A stretch of 18,096 nt of DNA, taken from positions 1-18,096 of the forward strand of contig DAONVO010000042.1 in the NCBI GenBank assembly GCA_035412805.1. The letters run 5' to 3'. The notes beneath the pieces are model-generated. The model saw only the letters and a program-made list of their open reading frames with translations, was not told the origin of the DNA and did no database searches. How positions within the stretch are numbered: the first letter of the stretch is position 1; the number at the start of each line of letters is the position of its first letter. This stretch comes from DTU018 sp029550685 (GTDB lineage Bacteria > Bacillota > Syntrophomonadia > Syntrophomonadales > Syntrophomonadaceae). A program made the translations under genes and the position numbers. Of the stretch, positions 6,062 to 13,720 are shown piece after piece.

Positions 6062-6826
6062 TTACCGTAAGGTAAGGATCTCCGGGCCATGGCTGGTTAC
6101 TGCCACAGTGTGTTCAAAATGAGCCGAATAGCTCCCGTCTTGAGTGACTACGGTCCAATCATCTATCTTGGTAATGACCTTATGGGTTCCTATATTAAGC
6201 ATCGGTTCAATAGCTAAGGTTATACCTTCCTTTAACACGGGTCCCCGATCGGGTCTGCCATAATTGGGAACCGGCGGTTCTTCATGCATTTTACGTCCAA
6301 TACCGTGCCCTACATACTCCCTGACCACTGAAAATCCGTGCTTTTCAGCCCAATCCTGGATGGCACTGGATACTTTGCCCAGACGATTTCCGGGCTGAGC
6401 TTGCTGAATGCCTTTAAGCAAACACTCCTCTGTGACCTGGAGCAAACGAGCTACCTGTGGATCAACATTTCCTACTGGGACCGTAATCGCTGCATCTCCG
6501 GCAAAGCCATCTAAAAGAACTCCAAAATCGATACTAATGATATCTCCCTCTTTAAGAATTCTTTTACCAGGAATGCCGTGGACCACCTCTTCATTAATTG
6601 ATGCGCATATGGCACCGGGAAAAGGCCGGCCCCCTCTAGGATTAGGGTAATTCTTAAATACTGGGATCGCACCTCGCTTAAGACATTCGGCTTCGGCTAA
6701 TGCGTTTAATTCTCCCGTGGTTATCCCCGGTCTGACCTTACTCTCTAACAAAGCCAGCACTTGAGCCACCATCTGACCGGCTGCCCGCATGCGCATTATG
6801 TCGTCCCGGGTTTTTAAAACGATCAT
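6062..6826 (-). CDS. map: Methionine aminopeptidase, type I
   Basis: Removes the initiator methionine from nascent proteins. The five metal ligands of the pita-bread fold are present as Asp100, Asp111, His174, Glu207 and Glu238, and the substrate-contacting histidines as His83 (VVHGIPG) and His181. The product is 254 residues, close to the usual 248-255. Compared with the common FKGYGGFPxSICASVN stretch, this protein has a few extra residues (NPRGGRPF, about 62-69). No SRC-type zinc-finger extension is present at the N-terminus, as expected for the short bacterial form. The ATG overlaps the adk stop by one base (TAATG). Confidence 0.98.
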   Translation of the reverse strand: MIVLKTRDDIMRMRAAGQMVAQVLALLESKVRPGITTGELNALAEAECLKRGAIPVFKNYPNPRGGRPFPGAICASINEEVVHGIPGKRILKEGDIISIDFGVLLDGFAGDAAITVPVGNVDPQVARLLQVTEECLLKGIQQAQPGNRLGKVSSAIQDWAEKHGFSVVREYVGHGIGRKMHEEPPVPNYGRPDRGPVLKEGITLAIEPMLNIGTHKVITKIDDWTVVTQDGSYSAHFEHTVAVTSHGPEILTLR

Positions 6827-7473
6827 TACAGACTCTCCATTACTTTTTTAATATCGGCGAAAACTTCCTTAGAAGAACGATTACCGTCGATACTGTAAAG
6901 TGTACCCTGCTTCTGGTAGTATTCAATCAAAGGATTGGTCTGTTCAGCATAGACTTCCAAGCGTTTCTTAACAGCTTCACCCTGATCATCACTGCGTTGT
7001 ATCAGTTCTCCGCCGCATTTATCACAAACACCCGCTTTGGCCGGGGGATTAAAGGTTAAATGATAAACGGCTTTACAATCTTTACAACTGACGCGGCCGC
7101 TGATTCGTTCCACCAGTACATCTTCAGGAACGTAAATATCAATAGCCGCTTGCACTTTCTTGCCCATTCGGGCTAACACCTGATCTAGGGCTTCCGCCTG
7201 CTTGACTGTTCGGGGAAATCCATCTAATAGGAAACCTTGAGCGCAATCATCTTCAGCCAAACGCTCCTCTACAATACCGATCGTAACTTCATCGGGAACC
7301 AAATGCCCACTGTCCATATACTTTTTGGCTTCTTTGCCCAGATCCGTACCTTTGCTTACTGCCTCACGAAACATATCTCCTGTGGAAATATGAGGGATCG
7401 GGTAGCTAGCCTTAATGAAGTCTGCCTGCGTTCCTTTTCCTGCGCCGGGAGGTCCCATCAGTATAACGTTCAT
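6826..7473 (-). CDS. adk: Adenylate kinase, zinc LID form
   Basis: Catalyses AMP + ATP to 2 ADP in the cytoplasm. The P-loop GPPGAGKGT is at residues 7-15, the AMP-binding STGDMFR at 30-36 and DGFPRT at 84-89. The long-form LID carries Cys130, Cys133, Cys150 and Cys153, a structural zinc site typical of Gram-positive Adk. Its 215 residues match the family. ATG at 7473 follows AGGAG by about 10 nt. It lies 13 nt after secY, the usual secY-adk-map order. Confidence 0.98.
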   Translation of the reverse strand: MNVILMGPPGAGKGTQADFIKASYPIPHISTGDMFREAVSKGTDLGKEAKKYMDSGHLVPDEVTIGIVEERLAEDDCAQGFLLDGFPRTVKQAEALDQVLARMGKKVQAAIDIYVPEDVLVERISGRVSCKDCKAVYHLTFNPPAKAGVCDKCGGELIQRSDDQGEAVKKRLEVYAEQTNPLIEYYQKQGTLYSIDGNRSSKEVFADIKKVMESL

Positions 7474-7486
7474 TAGGTATCATCTC

Positions 7487-8752
7487 CTATTTTACAAAAC
7501 CTTCATAGTTACGAAGCAACAAGTGCGACTCAATTTGTTTCATGGTGTCTAAAGCTACACCAACTACGATCAGCAATGCAGTGCCTCCGAACCACAGGCT
7601 GGTAATTCCAGTGAGTCCGATTACAAAATTGGGCAGTATGGCGATCAACGCCAGGAAGATTCCGCCGGCTAAAGTCAATCTGGACAGTACTTTATCAATA
7701 TACTCAGCAGTAGGACGACCTGGACGCAGCCCAGGTACAAAACCGCCGTACTTTTTAATGTTCTCAGCTACATCCATGGGATTAAAAATAATCGCTACAT
7801 AGAAGTAGGTAAAGAACACAATTAATGCTGCATAAACAATGTTATAAGCCACACTTCCAAAGTTGAAATAGGTGTTTAAGAATACGTTGAACTTGGAAGT
7901 CTGCGGCATCCAAGAACCAATGGTAGCCGGAAACATCATCAAGGCCATAGCAAAGATGATAGGGATAACTCCGGCTGCGTTCACTTTCAGGGGCAGGAAG
8001 GTGCTTTGTCCGCCGTAAAGTTTGCGTCCTACCACCCGTTTGGCGTATTGAATCGGCAAACGGCGCTGTCCTTCGTTTACAGCTACGATGGCTGCAATAA
8101 CCAGCAAAGCCAGAACTATAAACAGTAGGATGTTGAAATAACCGATAATCCCGCCGGCTAACTCCTGTATAACTCCGGATATTTGACTGGGCAGCCGGGA
8201 AACGATACCGGCAAAAATTATCAGCGATATACCATTGCCTATGCCATTTTCCGTGATTCGCTCACCAATCCACATCAGAAAAACTGTGCCTGCAGTCAAG
8301 GAAATGACAATAATCATATATGATGCGAATCCTGGATTGGTTAGAGCACCAGCCCGACCTAGGGCAAAGGCCATTCCCAAAGCCTGAATGAAGGCTAAGA
8401 CTACGGTACCGTAGCGGGTATACTGGGTGATAATCTTACGTCCTTCATCGCCTTCCTTGGACAGTTCGTCCAGGCGGGGGATAACCACCTTGAGGAGCGA
8501 CATAATAATGGAGGCGTTAATATATGGGGTGATGCTCATGGCAAAAATACTGAATCGCTTAAAAGCGCCACCGGATATTATATCAAAGAACCCAAACAAT
8601 TGCCCACTGATTAGTTGCTGAATAGCTTCGGCATTAATACCGGGCACCGGTATGTGGGCACCTATCCGGAAAACTAAGATCATCATTAAAGTAAAGAGCA
8701 GCTTAGTCCTCAAGTCGCCCACTTTTAATGCCTGTTGTAAGGATCCAAACAT
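7487..8752 (-). CDS. secY: Protein translocase subunit SecY
   Basis: SecY is the ten-helix membrane channel of the Sec translocon, partner of SecE, SecG and SecA. The 421-residue product shows RIGAHIPVPGI after the first helix, SITPYINASIIMSLL in helix 2, and the cytoplasmic loop RLPIQYAKRVVGRKLYGGQ. Loop C5 reads KYGGFVPGLRPGRPT, the SecA- and ribosome-binding site. Length is normal. The ATG shares one base with the rplO stop (TAATG), with GAGGTGAT in the end of rplO as the likely ribosome binding site. Confidence 0.98.
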   Translation of the reverse strand: MFGSLQQALKVGDLRTKLLFTLMMILVFRIGAHIPVPGINAEAIQQLISGQLFGFFDIISGGAFKRFSIFAMSITPYINASIIMSLLKVVIPRLDELSKEGDEGRKIITQYTRYGTVVLAFIQALGMAFALGRAGALTNPGFASYMIIVISLTAGTVFLMWIGERITENGIGNGISLIIFAGIVSRLPSQISGVIQELAGGIIGYFNILLFIVLALLVIAAIVAVNEGQRRLPIQYAKRVVGRKLYGGQSTFLPLKVNAAGVIPIIFAMALMMFPATIGSWMPQTSKFNVFLNTYFNFGSVAYNIVYAALIVFFTYFYVAIIFNPMDVAENIKKYGGFVPGLRPGRPTAEYIDKVLSRLTLAGGIFLALIAILPNFVIGLTGITSLWFGGTALLIVVGVALDTMKQIESHLLLRNYEGFVK

Positions 8753-9192
8753 TAGATCACCTCAGCTTTGCCGCCCCGGGCAGCGATTTTCTCTTCCGCC
8801 TGCTTGCTGAACCGGTGAGCCTTCACGGTAAGCTTTTTCTCCAGTTCCCCATTACCGAGAATCTTTACACCGTCTTTTATTCCTTTAACTATTCCGGCAT
8901 CCTGTAACAGTTCAATGGTTACTTCGGTGCCGTCCTCAAACCTATTTAAATCTTGAACATTAACGATGGCATATTCTTTCTTAAATATGTTGGTAAAACC
9001 GCGTTTGGGAATACGCCTCTGCAATGGCATCTGGCCGCCTTCGAATCCAGGTCTTACTCCGCCACCGGAACGGGCTTTCTGCCCTTTATGACCCCGGGTG
9101 GACGTTTTGCCGTGACCAGAACCAGGTCCCCGGCCAACCCGTTTGGTCCTCTTGTTGGCTCCGGGCGGGGCTTGAATCTCGTGTAATTTCAC
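8752..9192 (-). CDS. rplO: 50S ribosomal protein L15
   Basis: L15 is a large-subunit protein that contacts many 23S rRNA helices late in assembly. The N-terminus is basic and glycine-rich (RVGRGPGSGHGKTSTRGHKG) and the globular C-terminal domain ends in RGGKAEVI. I choose GTG at 9192, 7 nt after AGGAGG, giving 146 residues that begin MKLHEIQAPPG; the in-frame TTG at 9198 lies only 1 nt from the site. It follows rpmD by 14 nt and overlaps secY by one base. Confidence 0.97.
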   Translation of the reverse strand: MKLHEIQAPPGANKRTKRVGRGPGSGHGKTSTRGHKGQKARSGGGVRPGFEGGQMPLQRRIPKRGFTNIFKKEYAIVNVQDLNRFEDGTEVTIELLQDAGIVKGIKDGVKILGNGELEKKLTVKAHRFSKQAEEKIAARGGKAEVI

Positions 9193-9206
9193 GTCCAAAC
9201 CTCCTA

Positions 9207-9392
9207 TTAATCAATCTCTTCCACCGTTACCAGGTGGCTGACTTTACTGAGCTGACCCCGCAGTTCGGGGGTATCTTCTTTTATAACTGTCTGCTGAAGC
9301 TTGTGAAGTCCCAGGGACTGTATGGTCCTTTTCTGGGTCTCGGGATGCCCGATTGTGCTCTTGCTCCAGGTAATCTTTAGCTGCTTGGCCAT
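9207..9392 (-). CDS. rpmD: 50S ribosomal protein L30
   Basis: L30 is a small 23S rRNA-binding protein of the large subunit, absent from some bacterial lineages but usual in Firmicutes. The 61-residue product begins MAKQLKITWSKSTIGHPETQ and has GLHKLQQTV in the middle, the hallmark of the family. The ATG is 7 nt after AGGAGG. It lies 11 nt after rpsE and 14 nt before rplO, the normal rpsE-rpmD-rplO order. Confidence 0.97.
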   Translation of the reverse strand: MAKQLKITWSKSTIGHPETQKRTIQSLGLHKLQQTVIKEDTPELRGQLSKVSHLVTVEEID

Positions 9393-9403
9393 ATGATTCC
9401 CTC

Positions 9404-9907
9404 CTAATTCAGGATCTCGTCGATGGTCTTGCCGCGCTGCCTTGCTACTTCCTCAGCCCGCTTCAGGCCTTTGAGGCCTTCCATAGTGGCATGAACCATG
9501 TTGTTGGAATTGGAAGATCCCAGGGACTTGGTCAAGATGTCTTTAACCCCGGCAGCTTCCAGGACCGCACGCACCGGGCCCCCGGCAATAACCCCTGTAC
9601 CTGGTGAAGCCGGCTTAAGAAGCACCTGTCCGGCACCAAATCGACCCAGAATGGGATGGGGAATGGTCCGTTCCTCTATCAAAGGTATACTAATCATATT
9701 CTTCTTGGCGTTCTCAACCGCTTTTCGGATAGCATCCGGCACTTCGGCAGCCTTGCCCTTGCCGACCCCTACTTTACCCTGACCGTCACCTACAACTACC
9801 AGGGCACTGAAGCTGAAGCGGCGTCCGCCTTTAACTACCTTGGCAACCCTGCGAATATTAACGACTTTTTCAATTAGTTCCGGGCCAGCCTGTTCCTTAT
9901 CAAACAT
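9404..9907 (-). CDS. rpsE: 30S ribosomal protein S5
   Basis: S5 lies at the mRNA entry channel and affects decoding accuracy and spectinomycin binding. The N-terminal double-stranded-RNA-binding domain reads KVVKGGRRFSFSALVVVGDG and continues with GKVGVGKGKAAEVPDAIRKA. The C-terminal domain includes GTGVIAGGPVRAVLEAAGV and SLGSSN. Two ATGs are adjacent. The second (9907) lies 6 nt after AGGAGG and is preferred over the first (9910, 3 nt away), giving 167 residues. It follows rplR by 27 nt. Confidence 0.97.
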   Translation of the reverse strand: MFDKEQAGPELIEKVVNIRRVAKVVKGGRRFSFSALVVVGDGQGKVGVGKGKAAEVPDAIRKAVENAKKNMISIPLIEERTIPHPILGRFGAGQVLLKPASPGTGVIAGGPVRAVLEAAGVKDILTKSLGSSNSNNMVHATMEGLKGLKRAEEVARQRGKTIDEILN

Positions 9908-9934
9908 CATTTCCCTCCTAGCTTTCCAGATTCC

Positions 9935-10300
9935 TTAGAACTGCAGTCCCTGTTCCCGAGCAGCATCTGCCAAAGCAGCTACCCGGCCGTGATATTTATA
10001 GCCGCTGCGATCAAATACTACCTTGGTAATACCCTTTTCCTGAGCTTTAGCAGCAATGCGCTTGCCCACCTCTTTGGCCGCCTCAATGTTGGTCTTGGAA
10101 GGAAGATCGCTCAAGTCTTTATCCAGCGTGGAAGCAGCTGCCAGGGTAACGCCGTTCTGGTCATCAATAATCTGTGCATATATATGATTTAGGCTCTTAT
10201 AAACACACAGCCTGGGGGTTTCCCGGGTTCCATTTACTTTACGGCGGATTCTCTTGTGTTTATCCCGCCTCAGCTTGTTTCGGCTCGGTTTTTTTATCAA
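9935..10300 (-). CDS. rplR: 50S ribosomal protein L18
   Basis: L18 binds 5S rRNA and, with L5, builds the central protuberance. I start at TTG 10300, which gives the family N-terminus MIKKPSRNKLRRDKHKRIRR, 121 residues and an 8-nt spacing from AGGAAGGGAG. The in-frame GTG at 10309 overlaps that site and is less likely. The body has PRLCVYKSLNHIYAQIIDD and the C-terminus DRSGYKYHGRVAALADAARE, both typical. It lies between rplF and rpsE. Confidence 0.96.
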   Translation of the reverse strand: MIKKPSRNKLRRDKHKRIRRKVNGTRETPRLCVYKSLNHIYAQIIDDQNGVTLAAASTLDKDLSDLPSKTNIEAAKEVGKRIAAKAQEKGITKVVFDRSGYKYHGRVAALADAAREQGLQF

Positions 10301-10321
10301 TGCGGTCACTCCCTTCCTGTG

Positions 10322-10861
10322 TTATTTACCGCCAGCTTTGCCAGCCTTGCGGCGTACAACTTCATTTTCATATTTAATACCCTTGCCTTTATACGGCTCA
10401 GGTCTGCGAATATCGCGGATAATTGCAGCGGTGTTGCCCACCAGCTGCTTGTCAATGCCCTTTACGGTAATTTTGTTAGCAGCAGGAACTTCAAATTCAA
10501 TTCCTTCCGGGGGCTCAACTTCCACCGGATGGGAGAAGCCAATATTTATAACCAGTTTCTTACCCTGCAGCTGAGCACGATATCCGACTCCGACCAATTC
10601 CAATTTGCGTTCAAACCCGGTACTTACACCCTGCACCATATTGGCTACCAGAGCCCGGGTTAAACCGTGGTAGGCTCGATCCTGTTTGCTGTCACCTGCT
10701 CTTTCCACCACGATTTGATCATCCTGCTTGGAAACTGTAATCCCCTGGGGAATGGCCTGAGCGAGGGTTCCCTTGGGGCCCTTGACCGTAACCATATTAT
10801 CTTGGACGGTTATTTCAACGCCCTGGGGCAGGGAGATCGGTTTTTTTCCGATGCGTGACAC
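10322..10861 (-). CDS. rplF: 50S ribosomal protein L6
   Basis: L6 lies near the sarcin-ricin loop and the factor-binding centre of the large subunit. The 179-residue product begins MSRIGKKPISLPQGV and has the duplicated L6 fold, with the C-terminal signature RRPEPYKGKGIKYENEVVRR. The start is GTG, 8 nt after AAGGAGGG. It lies 19 nt after rpsH and 21 nt before rplR. Nothing is unusual in length or sequence. Confidence 0.98.
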   Translation of the reverse strand: MSRIGKKPISLPQGVEITVQDNMVTVKGPKGTLAQAIPQGITVSKQDDQIVVERAGDSKQDRAYHGLTRALVANMVQGVSTGFERKLELVGVGYRAQLQGKKLVINIGFSHPVEVEPPEGIEFEVPAANKITVKGIDKQLVGNTAAIIRDIRRPEPYKGKGIKYENEVVRRKAGKAGGK

Positions 10862-10880
10862 GATGCTTACCCTCCTTCAG

Positions 10881-11279
10881 TTACCAGATATAACAGATGA
10901 CTTCGCCGCCCAGACCTGCTTTACGGGCTTCCTTATCGGTCATCAGTCCCTTGGATGTGGATATTACAGCCGTCCCTAGACCGCCTAATACCCGGGGGAT
11001 CTCGTCTTTCTTAACATACACCCGCAAACCCGGTTTGCTGATGCGCTTGATCCCAGTGATGACTTTCTCCTTATTGGGGCCGTATTTCAGGTAAATACGA
11101 ATAATCCCCTGTTTGCCATCTTCAATATATTCGTAATCCTTGATGTACCCTTCTTCTTTCATGATGTTAGCAATGGACATCTTGATCTTGGAACCGGGCA
11201 CTTCAACGGTTTCATGCATGACCATATTGCCATTTCTGATACGAGTCAGGAAATCGGCGATGGGATCAGTCATGACCAT
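10881..11279 (-). CDS. rpsH: 30S ribosomal protein S8
   Basis: S8 is a primary binder of the central domain of 16S rRNA and, in Escherichia coli, the translational repressor of the spc operon. The product begins MVMTDPIADFLTRIRNGN and ends ARKAGLGGEVICYIW. The start at ATG 11279 is 7 nt after AAAGGAGG and gives the normal 132 residues. The longer frame to 11339 would overlap rpsN and adds sequence unlike S8. Whether it autoregulates here cannot be seen. Confidence 0.97.
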   Translation of the reverse strand: MVMTDPIADFLTRIRNGNMVMHETVEVPGSKIKMSIANIMKEEGYIKDYEYIEDGKQGIIRIYLKYGPNKEKVITGIKRISKPGLRVYVKKDEIPRVLGGLGTAVISTSKGLMTDKEARKAGLGGEVICYIW

Positions 11280-11304
11280 ACTTATACCTCCTTTGCAAAC
11301 ACCC

Positions 11305-11490
11305 TTACCAACTGGACTTGGTAACGCCTGGCAGTTCACCCCTATGGGCTAACTCACGGAAACAAATACGGCACATACCGAATTTGCGCATATAAGCCCG
11401 CGGACGACCGCAAATCTTGCAGCGATTATATTTACGTACCTCATATTTCTGAGGCCGTTTAGCTTTAGCAATCATCGCTTTCTTGGCCAC
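11305..11490 (-). CDS. rpsN: 30S ribosomal protein S14, type Z
   Basis: S14 joins the 30S head late in assembly. This is the short zinc form: 61 residues with Cys24, Cys27, Cys40 and Cys43 (CKIC and CRIC) and the end ELAHRGELPGVTKSSW. The start is GTG at 11490, 10 nt after AAGGAGG. In Bacillus a zinc-free paralog elsewhere replaces it under zinc limitation; no such paralog lies in this window. It sits between rplE and rpsH as usual. Confidence 0.98.
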   Translation of the reverse strand: MAKKAMIAKAKRPQKYEVRKYNRCKICGRPRAYMRKFGMCRICFRELAHRGELPGVTKSSW

Positions 11491-11508
11491 TTAATCCTTA
11501 CCTCCTTA

Positions 11509-12045
11509 TCATCTAAATGGCATACCCATGGCTCTAAGCAATTCCCGGGCTTCTTCATCGGTTTTGGCAGTGGTTACTATATTAACCTCCAGTCCGCGGA
11601 TTTTGTCTATTTTGTCATACTCAATCTCCGGGAAAATGGTCTGCTCTTTTATACCCAGTGAATAGTTGCCGCGGCCATCAAAAGCATCCGGTGATACACC
11701 GCGGAAGTCACGCACACGGGGCAAGGCCAGATTAATCAGACGATCCAGGAATTCATACATCCTTTCACCTCTTAAGGTTACCTTGCAGCCAATAGACATT
11801 CCCTCACGCAGTTTGAAACCGGCAATGGATTTTTTGGCCTTGGTGACCACCGGTCTTTGCCCGGTGATCATCTGCAGGTCATTGACAGCACCATCCAGTG
11901 CTTTAGGATTCTGAATGGCTTCGCCTACACCAATATTGACTACTACCCGGTCAATACGGGGTACCTGCATGATATTTTTATACTGAAACTTTTCCATCAG
12001 TTTAGGCGTGATTTCGTTTTTGTATAGTTCATACAGCCTAGCCAT
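11509..12045 (-). CDS. rplE: 50S ribosomal protein L5
   Basis: L5 binds 5S rRNA and contacts the P-site tRNA in the central protuberance. The 178-residue product reads ARLYELYKNEITPKLMEKF, then IDRVVVNIGVGEA, GQRPVVTKAKKSIAGFKLRE and DFRGVSPDAFDGRGNYSLGI, all diagnostic. It ends LLRAMGMPFR. ATG at 12045 follows AGGGAGG by about 11 nt. It lies 28 nt after rplX and 18 nt before rpsN. Confidence 0.98.
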   Translation of the reverse strand: MARLYELYKNEITPKLMEKFQYKNIMQVPRIDRVVVNIGVGEAIQNPKALDGAVNDLQMITGQRPVVTKAKKSIAGFKLREGMSIGCKVTLRGERMYEFLDRLINLALPRVRDFRGVSPDAFDGRGNYSLGIKEQTIFPEIEYDKIDKIRGLEVNIVTTAKTDEEARELLRAMGMPFR

Positions 12046-12073
12046 TAATAACTAAGCCTCCCTTCCTGGCACT

Positions 12074-12385
12074 TTAATCCAAAACCTCTCCGCAATGCTT
12101 GCAGATACGGACTTTTTCCTGGTTGGACAAAAACTTGTGACCAACCCGGGTGGGTTTATTGCACTTTCCACATACAACCATTACGTTGGATGCATGGAGC
12201 GGGGCTTCTATCCGTTGAATTCCTCCCTGAGGAAGGGCCCGATTAGGTCTGGTATGCTTCTTGACCCGGTTGACTCCTTCAACTACTACCCGGTTAGTGC
12301 CGGGAAGCACTTTCAATACCTTACCCTTTTTCCCGGAGTCCTTCCCCGTCGTGACTAATACCGTGTCACCCTTTTTGATTTGCAT
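12074..12385 (-). CDS. rplX: 50S ribosomal protein L24, zinc-ribbon form
   Basis: L24 is an assembly initiator that binds the 5' domain of 23S rRNA near the tunnel exit. The 103-residue product has the KOW motif GDTVLVTTGKDSGKKGKVL near the N-terminus. A C-terminal ribbon carries Cys72, Cys75, Cys95 and Cys98, the zinc-binding variant. ATG at 12385 follows GGAGG by 10 nt. It lies 21 nt after rplN. Length and sequence are ordinary for the Cys4 form. Confidence 0.98.
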   Translation of the reverse strand: MQIKKGDTVLVTTGKDSGKKGKVLKVLPGTNRVVVEGVNRVKKHTRPNRALPQGGIQRIEAPLHASNVMVVCGKCNKPTRVGHKFLSNQEKVRICKHCGEVLD

Positions 12386-12406
12386 CTGTTTTACACCTCC
12401 ATTGAC

Positions 12407-12775
12407 TTAAAGGACTTCCGGAGCCAGGGAGACAATCTTCATAAAATTCTTATCCCTGAGTTCACGAGCCACCGGCCCAAAAATACGGGTTCCTTTGGGA
12501 TTTCCGTTATCATCTATGATCACAGCCGCGTTTTCCGAGAAAGCAATATAGGATCCGTCCGGCCTTCTGATCTCCTTCTTAGTTCTTACTACAACCGCCT
12601 TTATGACATCGCCTTTTTTCACTACGCCGCCAGGGGCTGCTTCTTTAACCGACGCAATAATAATATCTCCTACCGATGCATACCGGCGGGTAGATCCGCC
12701 CAAGACCTTAATACAAAGGATCTTTTTGGCCCCGGTGTTGTCGCCTACCTGGAGCATGGTTTCCTGTTGAATCAC
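12407..12775 (-). CDS. rplN: 50S ribosomal protein L14
   Basis: L14 binds 23S rRNA at the subunit interface and takes part in bridge B8; ribosomal silencing factor RsfS docks on it. I start at GTG 12775, 8 nt after AAGGGAGG, which gives the canonical 122 residues beginning MIQQETMLQVGDNTGAKKIL. The longer frame to 12844 overlaps rpsQ and is not L14-like. The middle reads GDVIKAVVVRTKKEIRRPDG and the end FMKIVSLAPEVL. All are conserved family features. Confidence 0.97.
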   Translation of the reverse strand: MIQQETMLQVGDNTGAKKILCIKVLGGSTRRYASVGDIIIASVKEAAPGGVVKKGDVIKAVVVRTKKEIRRPDGSYIAFSENAAVIIDDNGNPKGTRIFGPVARELRDKNFMKIVSLAPEVL

Positions 12776-12806
12776 CGTGTAAACCTCCCTTCCAAAGTCC
12801 CAGGCT

Positions 12807-13076
12807 TTACTCCAATGTTTTGGCTTTGCGAACGATCTCGACAAGTCTCCATCTCTTATCCTTGCTCAGCGGGCGGGTTTCCATAATTCGAACCACATCG
12901 CCGATCTTGGCTTCGTTATTTTCGTCATGCACTTTATACTTTTTACTGGTTTTAATGGTTTTCTTATATAGTGGATGCTGTTTAACAGTTTCCACACTTA
13001 CAGTGATAGTCTTTTCCATTTTGTCACTGGTTACAGTGCCGACTCTGACTTTTCTGTTACCACGATTCTCAGCCAC
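12807..13076 (-). CDS. rpsQ: 30S ribosomal protein S17
   Basis: S17 is an OB-fold primary binder of the 5' domain of 16S rRNA. GTG at 13076 lies 7 nt after AAAGGAGG and gives 89 residues starting MAENRGNRKVRVGTVTSDKM. The usual VETVKQHPLYKKTIKTSKKY and GDVVRIMETRPLSKDKRWRL follow. The frame continues upstream to 13163 but runs into rpmC without a ribosome binding site. It lies 16 nt after rpmC and 31 nt before rplN. Confidence 0.96.
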   Translation of the reverse strand: MAENRGNRKVRVGTVTSDKMEKTITVSVETVKQHPLYKKTIKTSKKYKVHDENNEAKIGDVVRIMETRPLSKDKRWRLVEIVRKAKTLE

Positions 13077-13092
13077 CCTTAGACCTCCTTTA

Positions 13093-13296
13093 CTATTTGT
13101 TTTCCTGGGCGATTTCACGCTCACGGAGAACGGTTTTGCAACGGGCAATATTCTTACGAACATCCCTGATTCTCATGGGATTGTCGAGCTGCCCGGTGGC
13201 AAGTTGAAATCTAAGGTTGAACAATTCTTCTTTATAATCCCGAACCTTCTTGTTCAGCTCCTCGTCGGTTAGCTCCCTTAGCTTAACTGCCTTCAC
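13093..13296 (-). CDS. rpmC: 50S ribosomal protein L29
   Basis: L29 is a two-helix protein at the tunnel exit, near the docking site for trigger factor and SRP. Starting at GTG 13296 gives 67 residues beginning MKAVKLRELTDEELNKKVRD, the usual length and N-terminus. The frame also opens at GTG 13320, which adds 8 residues unlike the family. Neither start has a well-placed Shine-Dalgarno; GGTGAGG lies only 3 nt before 13296. The gene overlaps the end of rplP by 14 nt, so translation is probably coupled. Confidence 0.93.
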   Translation of the reverse strand: MKAVKLRELTDEELNKKVRDYKEELFNLRFQLATGQLDNPMRIRDVRKNIARCKTVLREREIAQENK

Positions 13297-13720
13297 TAAC
13301 CTCACCACCCATCTCTTCACGTTTTACGAACTTGCATTTAACCGGTAATTTGTGAGATGCAAGCCGCATAGCCTCTTTGGCAACCTCTTCATTAACTCCA
13401 GCAAGTTCAAACATAACCCGGCCTGGTTTAACTACCGCTACCCAGTGTTCCGGGGACCCTTTTCCTTTACCCATACGGGTTTCAGCAGGTTTCACTGTTA
13501 AGGGCCGATCCGGAAAAATTTTGATCCACAGTTTGCCGCCTCTTTTCACATGACGATTGATAGCAATACGAGCGGCTTCAATTTGACGGTTGGTAATCCA
13601 GCCTGATTCCAGAGCCTGCAGACCATAGTCACCATAGGTTACACTGTTGCCCTTATTAGCTCGACCAGACAAACCGGGCCGATGCTGTTTTCTATATTTA
13701 ACACGTTTCGGGGTAAGCAT
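13283..13720 (-). CDS. rplP: 50S ribosomal protein L16
   Basis: L16 helps position the A-site tRNA and organises the peptidyl-transferase region. The 145-residue product begins MLTPKRVKYRKQHRPGLSGR and contains GGKLWIKIFPDRPLTVKPAE and MGKGKGSPEHWVAVVKPG, the conserved basic loop. The C-terminal EEMGGEVSEGS is a slightly longer acidic tail that overlaps rpmC. The ATG shares one base with the rpsC stop (TAATG). Confidence 0.98.
   Translation of the reverse strand: MLTPKRVKYRKQHRPGLSGRANKGNSVTYGDYGLQALESGWITNRQIEAARIAINRHVKRGGKLWIKIFPDRPLTVKPAETRMGKGKGSPEHWVAVVKPGRVMFELAGVNEEVAKEAMRLASHKLPVKCKFVKREEMGGEVSEGS

Noticed and set aside
12380..12886. 168-residue plus-strand reading frame
   Set aside because: It lies antisense to rplN and rpsQ, has no ribosome binding site or family-like sequence, and the minus-strand frames are clearly conserved ribosomal proteins.
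13077..13163. N-terminal extension of S17
   Set aside because: It overlaps rpmC and lacks a ribosome binding site, while AAAGGAGG sits directly before GTG 13076.
12820..13272. 150-residue plus-strand hydrophobic-looking frame
   Set aside because: Antisense to rpsQ and rpmC; the Leu/Ser-rich composition is what the complement of Lys/Arg-rich ribosomal genes produces.
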